Shown piece by piece: positions 9,153 to 16,356 of a stretch of DNA of 64,000 nt. The notes below the pieces were generated by a model. It searched no databases and was not told the DNA's origin. It saw nothing but the letters and a program-made list of their open reading frames with translations. Position 1 is the stretch's first letter, and each line of letters opens with the position of its first letter. The stretch comes from Planctomycetaceae bacterium (lineage in GTDB: Bacteria > Planctomycetota > Planctomycetia > Gemmatales > Gemmataceae): the NCBI GenBank assembly GCA_013823135.1, contig PNLP01000012.1:89414-153413 (forward strand), written 5' to 3'. A program made the translations under genes and the position numbers.

Positions 9153-9893
9153 ATGGAGAAGCCAACAGAACTCCTGATGGGAGCGTGTCCGTCGTGTACT
9201 CGTCCAGTCGTTGCTGCTCTGGAGCAGGTTGGAAAACTGGTGCCCTGCCCATTCTGTGGTAATCACGTCAAGGTTGAGAACTTCTCACCCTTTACCTCGG
9301 CGCAATGGGCAGCATGTATCGATCCATTCCAGCTTCAGTTTTGCCTTCGAGCGAACCGTATGGCTTTTACCAGAAGGAAGCGCACTCTCGCAGCTTGTGG
9401 AATTGCCCGAATCGGGTTTGGGTGGTGCCAGAGCAGTTGGTTTCTTGAAGCGGTTCAGTGCGGAGAAGCAGGAGTTGAAGGTAATTCCTGGACGCGAGAC
9501 ATCGGCGAAATCATCGACGGGTTGGTTGCTGATCGGGTCACCTATCCCACCCATGATTGGGGCGCACTCGCGCTGGATTGCCTCAACTGTAGTATGGATT
9601 ACCCGGCTGAGTTGGTTGAACGGGCTCATCCGGAACTCGTTTCGAATGTCTACCGCGATCTGTTCCCGAATCCGTTCGTGCCGCTGGAGTGGAATCCCGA
9701 GTGGCTCACGTCAACGGTTCGTGATCTCGCCGCACACATCTATGCTGAACGAGACTTCGCCACGATGCCGATTCTCGGCGACGGGCTGATGGACGCGGGT
9801 TGCGATCACCAACTCATTCAGGATCATTGCCGCAGCACGAAACCGCACGCACGCGGTTGCTGGGTCGTCGATGCCATCCTCGGCAAGACATGA
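9153..9893 (+). CDS. Zinc-ribbon protein of a Gemmata-type expanded family
   Basis: 246 residues from the ATG at 9153, which directly follows GGGGAAGGAG; a longer frame from 9084 runs through a hairpin. Residues about 11-37 form a zinc ribbon (CPSCTRPV ... CPFCGNHV). After it comes a domain I recognise from expanded families in Gemmata genomes: W-x-AC-x-DP (AQWAACIDPFQL), then RKRTLAACGIARIGFGW, then NPFVPLEWNPEWLTSTVRDL and a very conserved end, LGDGLMDAGCDHQ followed by RGCWVVDAILGK. The function of that family is not known to me. Usual members start directly at the W-x-AC segment, so the added zinc ribbon is unusual. Two other frames stay open through the middle, but the flanking motifs support this one. 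Confidence 0.7.
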   Translation: MEKPTELLMGACPSCTRPVVAALEQVGKLVPCPFCGNHVKVENFSPFTSAQWAACIDPFQLQFCLRANRMAFTRRKRTLAACGIARIGFGWCQSSWFLEAVQCGEAGVEGNSWTRDIGEIIDGLVADRVTYPTHDWGALALDCLNCSMDYPAELVERAHPELVSNVYRDLFPNPFVPLEWNPEWLTSTVRDLAAHIYAERDFATMPILGDGLMDAGCDHQLIQDHCRSTKPHARGCWVVDAILGKT

Positions 9894-9953
9894 CCGCCCA
9901 CCCTCGGGTATAATCTCGACAACTCGTTCCACCACCGGACCACGGACGCTCAC

Positions 9954-10568
9954 ATGTCCACGCCGACCACACCGCAGGTTCCACGAATGCCCACTGAGGA
10001 TGGCGATATCTGGAGACTGTCTGTTGATCGGTACGAAGCGATGGTGCTGGCAGGGGTCATCACCGTGAACGATCGCGTCGAACTGCTCGAAGGGGTCATG
10101 GTGAACAAGATGTCGAAAAGCCCCGCTCATGTGACCGCGACGCTGCTGATCGAGGATGTTCTCCGGCAGCTTGTTCCGAGTGGTTGGTCGGTTCGGACGG
10201 AGCAACCGATACGACTCGACGACAGCGAACCGGAACCGGATGGGGTCGTTGCTCGCGGAACCTCCCGCACGTTCGCCGGGCGGCATCCTGCCCCCGCGGA
10301 GATACCGCTCGTCATCGAAGTGGCAGACTCGAGTTTGAGGCGGGATCGCGAAGACAAGCGGCGAATCTACGCTCGCAATGGCATCACCGTGTACTGGATC
10401 GTGAACGTCGTGGATCGCATTGTCGATGTGTACACCGGTCCGAGTGGTCCAACAGCTATCACGCCCGATTACGCGAGCCTCACGACTTACCGCCCTGGCG
10501 ACACAGTGCCTGTTGTGCTTGCGGGAACTGTCGTGGGGAACGTGAAAGTGGATGACCTGTTACCGTGA
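9954..10568 (+). CDS. Uma2 family putative endonuclease
   Basis: 204 residues. Uma2 (DUF820) proteins have a PD-(D/E)xK nuclease fold. Here the elements are RVELLEGVMVNKMSKSPAH, PEPDGVVARGTS (the catalytic-type Asp), and PLVIEVADSSLRRDREDK (Glu-x-x and the following basic residue). KRRIYARNGITVYWIVN completes the domain. The family is hugely expanded in planctomycetes and cyanobacteria, often as single genes without partners, and its biological target is not established. Here it is a lone gene, convergent with the gene at 10609. Confidence 0.9.
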   Translation: MSTPTTPQVPRMPTEDGDIWRLSVDRYEAMVLAGVITVNDRVELLEGVMVNKMSKSPAHVTATLLIEDVLRQLVPSGWSVRTEQPIRLDDSEPEPDGVVARGTSRTFAGRHPAPAEIPLVIEVADSSLRRDREDKRRIYARNGITVYWIVNVVDRIVDVYTGPSGPTAITPDYASLTTYRPGDTVPVVLAGTVVGNVKVDDLLP

Positions 10569-10590
10569 AACGATGGACGTACTGTTCGGA

Positions 10591-10607
10591 CCATCGCTAA
10601 ACGATGG
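10591..10607. terminator. Small hairpin between convergent genes
   Basis: A perfect 6-base-pair stem (CCATCG/CGATGG) with a 5-base loop, 22 bases after the Uma2 stop and one base from the stop of the convergent gene. It could end transcription from both sides. Confidence 0.35.
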
Positions 10608-10608
10608 C

Positions 10609-11412
10609 TCACTTCTTCAGCGGGTGGATCTCGAACTTGCGGAAGTACACCTCGAAGCCTTCGCACTGAAGCAGGATCTTCCCCGCCGCGGGGGTCACGT
10701 CGTAGGCCTTGTTCACCGTCGTGCCGTTCACGATCACGGTAATCGTGCTGCCGTCACAGATGCACTCGACCTTCGTCCATTCGCCCAGCGGGCTATCCAC
10801 GTCGTCTTTGCCGCGTGTGTCGAGCAATTCCTCGAAACCGACCTGATGCTTGTTCCACCACAACTGACGCCCGGTGAACACGGTCTTCGTGCCGCCCTCG
10901 CTCCAGCGAGGTTTCTTGTCTGAACCAACCACGACATCGCTCGTCAACTGCACGGGGATGACGGCACCCTTGTCGTCCTTACCGCGAATCGTGATGAGGT
11001 CGCCGACACACCCCTGAGCAAGCTGACACTCTAAAGATGCCATCCACGTTCCCGAAGCACCACCGTCGGGGCCAGTGCCATGCAGCAGGATGCCGGAGTT
11101 GCGAACGTACTTGCCGCCATCGGTCTTCTTCCCCCACTTGTACTCGACCGAGACGCGATAATCCTTGTACGCCTTCTCAGTGGCGAGGTAGCCGAAGCCG
11201 TCGCCGGTCGCGTGGATCACGCCATCGGTGACTCGGAACACTTGCTTGGGGTCTTCGCGTTTCGTCTCCTTGAGCCACGATATGAGACCGCCGAGATTCT
11301 TGCCGTTGAACAGTGACGCGGACTCCTTCGGTACGACTGGTTCATCGAGAGCCGAAGTGACTCCGACCGAGAACGCGACGAGGCACAGACACACGGCGAG
11401 CAAGCGGGACAT
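10609..11412 (-). CDS. 3-keto-disaccharide hydrolase (DUF1080) family protein, secreted
   Basis: 267 residues with a signal peptide (MSRLLAVCLCLVAFSVGVTSA). The mature part shows the DUF1080 pattern: SLFNGKNLGGLISWLKE, the VFRVTDGVIHATGDGFGYL opening strand pair, YKDYRVSVEYKWG, then NSGILLHGTGPDG and SLECQLAQGCVGDL, and at the end GKILLQCEGFEVYFRKFEIHPL. Proteins of this family in Bacteroidetes hydrolyse 3-keto-glycosides; planctomycetes hold many paralogues. The E-x-Q and NSGI/H segments normally line the active site. A GGGAG ribosome-binding site precedes the ATG. It is divergent from the dehydrogenase gene at 11617. Confidence 0.9.
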   Translation of the reverse strand: MSRLLAVCLCLVAFSVGVTSALDEPVVPKESASLFNGKNLGGLISWLKETKREDPKQVFRVTDGVIHATGDGFGYLATEKAYKDYRVSVEYKWGKKTDGGKYVRNSGILLHGTGPDGGASGTWMASLECQLAQGCVGDLITIRGKDDKGAVIPVQLTSDVVVGSDKKPRWSEGGTKTVFTGRQLWWNKHQVGFEELLDTRGKDDVDSPLGEWTKVECICDGSTITVIVNGTTVNKAYDVTPAAGKILLQCEGFEVYFRKFEIHPLKK

Positions 11413-11616
11413 GATGGGACTCCCGGGGGGGGTGATGTGCGATCATCCTACGCACAGAGCAGACTGGCCAACGGGTTCGATTCGTTGCCACATTGACAAT
11501 CCGTTGGCCAACACCGCGTTCTACCGCGAATCTCGTTGAGCGATGGCGCCCGTGCGGTTACATTTCCCTTATCCCACCAGAAACGACCTACTCGCATCAC
11601 AGCAGGGAACCTCTCC

Positions 11617-13875
11617 ATGCGATTGACACTCTGGGCCAGCGGCATCGTCTTGGCCGGGCTCGCTGCGGTGTACGTCCTGCGACCGAACGCCGAAACCGTC
11701 GCTGCCGAGGAAAAGCAACCGGTTCGTAAAGACTTCGGCCTCGAAAAACGCGAACTATGGACATCCTCCAAGGTGAAGGGTTCGCCCGAGCCACCCGACC
11801 CGTACACGATGTCGCGAGTGTATCCGAAGCTCAAGTTCTTCGAGGCACTCGAACTTGCCCCCGTACCCGGCAAAAAGGCGTGGGTCGTCGCCGAGCGGCC
11901 TGGGAGGATTCTCACGTTGGATGCCGACCCAGCGAAGGCTGAACCCAAGCTCGTGCTGGATGTGAAACACACAATCTACGGCGTCGTGCTGCACCCGAAG
12001 TTCCAGGAGAACGGCTTCATCTACGTCTCCGAAATGCCCGACGGGAAAAACGAAACTCTCGACGGCACCAAGGTCGTACGGTACACGGTGGATCGCGGCA
12101 AGATGACGGCTGACCCGGAGAGCGCGAAGGTGATCTTCGTGTGGCCCAACGGCGGGCATAACGGCGGTTGCCTGCGGTTCGGCCCAGACGGCATGTTGTA
12201 CATCTCCACCGGCGACGGCAGCGGTATCGCGGATAGTCTGCAAACCGGCCAGGATCTCGGAACCGTTCTTGGGAAGATTCTCCGCATCGACGTGGACTCT
12301 GCGGCAGCCGACAAGAAGTACACGATCCCGGAAGACAACCCGTTCGTGAAGACAAAGGGTGCTCGCGGCGAGATCTGGGCCTACGGCATTCGCCAGAGTT
12401 GGAAGATCAGTTTCGACACCGCGACCGGCGACCTGTGGGCCGGCGAGATCGGGCAAGACCTGTGGGAGTCGGTGTACCGCGTCGAAAAAGGTGGCAACTA
12501 TGGCTGGAGCGTGAACGAAGGCAGCCACCCATTCCGACCAGAACGCAAGCCAGGCCCGACGCCGATCCTGAAGCCGATCGTCGAGCACGATCACGCTGCG
12601 TTCCGTTCGATCACCGGCGGCTTCGTGTATCACGGCAAGAAGCACCCTGAACTCAATGGTGCGTACATCTATGGCGACTACGACACCGGTCGCGTGTGGA
12701 TGATGCGATACGACGCGAAGGCGAAGAAGGTCAACGAGCACAAGGAACTTGCGAAGACCCGTCTCCGCATCGTTGCATGGGCGCAGGATTCCGAAGGCGA
12801 GGTGTATGCCCTCAACTTCATTGATGGCGGAATCTACGAACTCGCCCCACCAGCTTCGGCTCCAAAGGGCCAACCAGACTTCCCTCGCAGGCTCAGCGAG
12901 ACGGGGCTATTCTCCGACACGGCCAAGCACATCCCCGAGAAGGGGCTGATCCCCTACTCGGTGAACTCGGAACTCTGGTCCGACGGCGCGATCAAGGATC
13001 GGTTCATTGCGGTCCCCGGCAACGCCAAGATTGAGTTCGAGACGGTGACGTACCCGCAACCCGCTCCAGGTTCCGTGCCAGGCTGGCGTTTCCCCGACGG
13101 CACCGTGTTAGTGAAGACGTTCTCGCTGGAAACGGAACCAGGCAAGACGCGACGACTGGAGACGCGACTGCTCGTCGCCTCGAACGTCGGCGGCACCGAG
13201 GAATACGGCGATCAGGTGTGGAGTGGTTACACGTACCTGTGGAACGGTGCCCAGACCGACGCCGAGCTTGTTGACCTGAAGGGCGAGGACCGCGAGTTCA
13301 CGCTGAAGAGCGCGGCTGGCGAGAAGAAGCAAAAGTGGCATTTCCCAAGCCGGGCCGAATGCACCATGTGCCACACGGTCACAGCGAAGTACGCCCTCGG
13401 CGTGAACACCGCCCAGATGAACCGCGACCACAACTATGGTGGCATCGTGGCGAACCAACTCGCCACGTTCGAGCACATCGGAATGTTTGACAAGAAACTG
13501 CCCGCCAAGCCAGAGAAGCTCGAAAAGCTCGCCGACTACCGCGACACCAAAGCCAATCTCGATGCTCGCGCGCGGGGGTACCTCCATGCGAATTGCAGCC
13601 ACTGCCACCGCAAGTGGGGTGGAGGGAACGCCGAGTTCCAATTACTCTCGACTCTGCCGCTGGCCGATCTCGGCGTACTCGACGTGAAGCCGCAGCAGGG
13701 CACCTTCGACTTGAAAGACCCGCGATTGCTCGTCCCCGGCGACCCAGACCGCTCGATGATCGCACACCGCATGACGCGACTCGGCCTCGGCCGAATGCCA
13801 CATATCGCGTCGAACGTGGTCGATGAACCTGCCGTGAAGTTGATCCACGACTGGATCAAGGCCATGAAGAAGTAG
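11617..13875 (+). CDS. Glucose/sorbosone dehydrogenase-like protein fused to a two-CxxCH domain
   Basis: 752 residues from the ATG at 11617, which opens a membrane anchor or signal (LTLWASGIVLAGLAAVYVL). Residues about 70-430 are a PQQ-type soluble glucose dehydrogenase/sorbosone dehydrogenase propeller: HPKFQENGFIYVSE, GHNGGCLRFGPDGMLYISTG, GKILRIDVDS, ARGEIWAYGIRQSWKISFD, GEIGQDLWESVYRVEKGGNY, SITGGFVYHGKKHPELNGAY. The C-terminal 300 residues match the repeat region seen after such propellers in planctomycetes and carry two CxxCH haem-c motifs, CTMCH near residue 582 and CSHCH near 660. The family oxidises sugars or alcohols outside the cytoplasm and passes electrons to its haem domain. A G8-domain gene follows after 80 bases. 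Confidence 0.88.
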   Translation: MRLTLWASGIVLAGLAAVYVLRPNAETVAAEEKQPVRKDFGLEKRELWTSSKVKGSPEPPDPYTMSRVYPKLKFFEALELAPVPGKKAWVVAERPGRILTLDADPAKAEPKLVLDVKHTIYGVVLHPKFQENGFIYVSEMPDGKNETLDGTKVVRYTVDRGKMTADPESAKVIFVWPNGGHNGGCLRFGPDGMLYISTGDGSGIADSLQTGQDLGTVLGKILRIDVDSAAADKKYTIPEDNPFVKTKGARGEIWAYGIRQSWKISFDTATGDLWAGEIGQDLWESVYRVEKGGNYGWSVNEGSHPFRPERKPGPTPILKPIVEHDHAAFRSITGGFVYHGKKHPELNGAYIYGDYDTGRVWMMRYDAKAKKVNEHKELAKTRLRIVAWAQDSEGEVYALNFIDGGIYELAPPASAPKGQPDFPRRLSETGLFSDTAKHIPEKGLIPYSVNSELWSDGAIKDRFIAVPGNAKIEFETVTYPQPAPGSVPGWRFPDGTVLVKTFSLETEPGKTRRLETRLLVASNVGGTEEYGDQVWSGYTYLWNGAQTDAELVDLKGEDREFTLKSAAGEKKQKWHFPSRAECTMCHTVTAKYALGVNTAQMNRDHNYGGIVANQLATFEHIGMFDKKLPAKPEKLEKLADYRDTKANLDARARGYLHANCSHCHRKWGGGNAEFQLLSTLPLADLGVLDVKPQQGTFDLKDPRLLVPGDPDRSMIAHRMTRLGLGRMPHIASNVVDEPAVKLIHDWIKAMKK

Positions 13876-13885
13876 TGTCCTGCCG

Positions 13886-13917
13886 GGCGAGCGGTGGGCT
13901 TTGGCTCACCGCTCGCC
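13886..13917 (+). terminator. Perfect palindrome after the dehydrogenase stop
   Basis: Perfect 11-base arms (GGCGAGCGGTG and its complement) around a 10-base loop, starting 10 bases after the stop codon at 13875. No T run follows. It is one of a set of stop-proximal palindromes in this window. Confidence 0.5.
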
Positions 13918-13955
13918 AAACCACCCCGCCCTTCCCACTTCAATCGGAGCGTCCC

Positions 13956-16247
13956 GTGCGTTTCGCTGCCATTCTTTCCACATTGTTATTCGCGTCGGCG
14001 GCCTCTGCTGCTGATCCGGTCATGCTCTCTGCCAAAAGCGGGCCGTGGTCCGAACCCGGAACCTGGGCTGGTAACAAGGTGCCAGGCACCGGTGCCCGTG
14101 TGCTGATCCGCGAAGGCCACCGCGTTCTGTACGACACCAAATCCGATTCTGTGATACGTGCGATTAACGTCGGCGGTTCGCTCGTCTTCGCGACGGACAC
14201 CGACACCTTGCTGAACGTCGGGCTCATCAAGATTCAAACAGGCGAAGAGTACAGCGAGGACGGCTTCGACTGCGAGGGCCACTCTGGCAAACCTGACGCA
14301 ACGAAACCGTTGCCGGAACTGATCGTCGGCACGCCCGAGAAGCCCATCGCGGCCGACAAGTCGGCGGTGATCCGGCTGCACTTCGTCGAGGGAATGGACA
14401 AGGAGAAGTGCCCTGCGATCGTAGCGTGTGGCGGTCGGCTGGACCTGCACGGTCAGCCGATGCCGCGGACGTGGGTGAAACTCGGAGCCACCGCCAAGGC
14501 CGGTGACAACGCGGTGTCACTGGCCGAACCGGTGACCGGTTGGAAGAAGGGCGACCGCGTCATCATCACTGCCACCAGTACGCACGGCAACACCAAGGAG
14601 GAATCGACCACTGAGGAACGCACGATCACAGCAATTGAGGGGAGCAAGCTCACCCTCAACGAAACCCTGAAGATGACACACGCGGGCGATGGCGATTACC
14701 GCGGTGAGGTCGCGAATTTGTCTCGCAATGTGGTGATCGAAAGCGCCGATCCCAGCGGCATCCGCGCTCACACGATGTACCACAAGAACAGCGCCGGATC
14801 GCTCTCGTACAGCGAGTTCCGCCACCTCGGCAAGAAGGATGTACTGGGCAAGTACAGCATCCACTTCCACCTGTGCCGCGATACGATGCGGGGCTCATTC
14901 GTCATCGGCAACTCAATCTGGGATAGCCACAACCGCTGGGTCACGATTCACGGAACAGACTACCTCGTTGTGCGTGACAACGTCGGCTACAAGAGCGTCG
15001 GCCACGGCTTCTTCCTGGAAGACGGCACCGAAGTTTACAACATCATCGACCGCAACCTTGCAGTCAGTGCGGCACGCGGCAAACGTCTCCCGAAGCAAGT
15101 TCTCGGCTTCGACGCCAACGAGGGAGCGGGTTTCTGGTGGACGTGTAGCCTGAACAGCTTTACCCGAAACATCGCTGCCGAATGCGGCAACTACGGATTC
15201 CGCTACGAAGCCACGCCGAGCAGCGCACTCAAACTCGAATTCCCAATACGGCAGGCCGACGGATCTCGCAAGGTGATGGACCCACGGACACTGCCGTTCG
15301 TGCGGTTCGAGGACAACGAAGTTCACAGCAGCACCGGCCTGTATGGAGTGAATCTGGGCGAAGGCGTGAACCGCGTCGGCCCCGATGAGAAGCATCCATT
15401 CGTCGTCAAGAATCTGACGATCTGGGATGTGCACTACGGCTTTCGCCCGCAGGTGCCAAACCTTCACGTCGAGAACCTGACGCTCCACCGCGTGCACTAC
15501 GGCGTCTACCATCCGAACTACGACAACCACTTCTACAAGAACGTGACCATTCGCCAGACCAACACCGAGCCGTTCAACCGCGGCCACGATGACGCCAGCG
15601 TACAGTACGGTCCGCTCGTGGTCGATGAGCTTACGTTTGACGGCATTCGCTCGGGCGGAATGCCACTGATTCAGATTAGCGACGATAACCCGACCGGGGC
15701 CGCCGTCACGCACATGCGAAACGTGAAGACGGTGAACTGGACCGACACCAGCAAGCAGAAGGCGATCGCGAACCTTGGCGGTGGACCACGACCCACACCC
15801 AAGAGCGAAAAGGGTGTGCCGATCTACTTCCACGACTGGTTTGGAGCCGGCCGCACGGCGATGGTGGTGAGTGTGAAATCGGGCGAGTTCAAGGCAGACC
15901 CCTCGAAGTTCCGTGAGGAGACGCCACTGACGGGCAATGAATCGCGAGTCGCTGAAGTGAAGGACCTGACGTTCCCGAAAGCTCCGGAGGTTGTCGATGA
16001 TCTGCCGCCGGCCACGGTCATCACGAGTGCCATCCGCAAGGATGGGAAGTTGACCGTTCGCGGCACCTGCACCGACAACGGCACCGTCAAGAAGGTCACG
16101 GTAAACGGCAAGGAAGCGAAGGCGACCGCGAGCAATTTCTCGGAGTGGGAGATCGTGCTCGATGGTGAGACGACCAAACTCGAAGCGAAGGGGGAGGACG
16201 CCGCCGGCAACGTCGAGAAGACGCCGATGGTGCTGACAGTGAAGTGA
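13956..16247 (+). CDS. Secreted G8-domain/right-handed beta-helix protein, CEMIP/TMEM2-like
   Basis: 763 residues from a GTG at 13956, preceded by GGAG at suitable distance and followed directly by a signal peptide (RFAAILSTLLFASAASA); the frame open from 13875 adds an implausible leader. Residues about 25-140 form a G8 domain (GPWSEPGTWAGNKVPGTG, ARVLIREGHRVLYD). A long parallel beta-helix follows, with the strongest match to animal CEMIP/TMEM2 and fibrocystin-L: GKYSIHFHLCRDTMRGS near residue 300, then DNVGYKSVGHGFFLEDGTEV. The C-terminus (about 680-763) is an Ig/FN-like module with TDNGTVKKVTVNG. Animal relatives bind or degrade hyaluronan. The bacterial substrate is unknown, probably an extracellular polysaccharide. 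Confidence 0.85.
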   Translation: MRFAAILSTLLFASAASAADPVMLSAKSGPWSEPGTWAGNKVPGTGARVLIREGHRVLYDTKSDSVIRAINVGGSLVFATDTDTLLNVGLIKIQTGEEYSEDGFDCEGHSGKPDATKPLPELIVGTPEKPIAADKSAVIRLHFVEGMDKEKCPAIVACGGRLDLHGQPMPRTWVKLGATAKAGDNAVSLAEPVTGWKKGDRVIITATSTHGNTKEESTTEERTITAIEGSKLTLNETLKMTHAGDGDYRGEVANLSRNVVIESADPSGIRAHTMYHKNSAGSLSYSEFRHLGKKDVLGKYSIHFHLCRDTMRGSFVIGNSIWDSHNRWVTIHGTDYLVVRDNVGYKSVGHGFFLEDGTEVYNIIDRNLAVSAARGKRLPKQVLGFDANEGAGFWWTCSLNSFTRNIAAECGNYGFRYEATPSSALKLEFPIRQADGSRKVMDPRTLPFVRFEDNEVHSSTGLYGVNLGEGVNRVGPDEKHPFVVKNLTIWDVHYGFRPQVPNLHVENLTLHRVHYGVYHPNYDNHFYKNVTIRQTNTEPFNRGHDDASVQYGPLVVDELTFDGIRSGGMPLIQISDDNPTGAAVTHMRNVKTVNWTDTSKQKAIANLGGGPRPTPKSEKGVPIYFHDWFGAGRTAMVVSVKSGEFKADPSKFREETPLTGNESRVAEVKDLTFPKAPEVVDDLPPATVITSAIRKDGKLTVRGTCTDNGTVKKVTVNGKEAKATASNFSEWEIVLDGETTKLEAKGEDAAGNVEKTPMVLTVK

Positions 16248-16254
16248 TACCCCA

Positions 16255-16324
16255 GCGAGCCACGGAGTTGATCCCCGTGGTCTGGAGTTCCAAAAAACCC
16301 ACGGGGATCAACCCCGTGGCTCGC
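16255..16324 (+). repeat. Near-perfect palindrome after the G8-gene stop
   Basis: 26-base arms (16255-16280 and 16299-16324, one mismatch) with an 18-base spacer containing a run of A. It begins 7 bases after the stop at 16247 and ends 32 bases before the next start. It would form a very stable hairpin in the mRNA of either strand. Confidence 0.6.
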
Positions 16325-16356
16325 CGCTCGCCTATTCCGCTATCTTCGGAGTCTCC

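Noticed and set aside
9211..9789. 192-residue frame overlapping the zinc-ribbon gene
   Set aside because: The conserved motifs at both ends of the zinc-ribbon protein lie in the other frame throughout.
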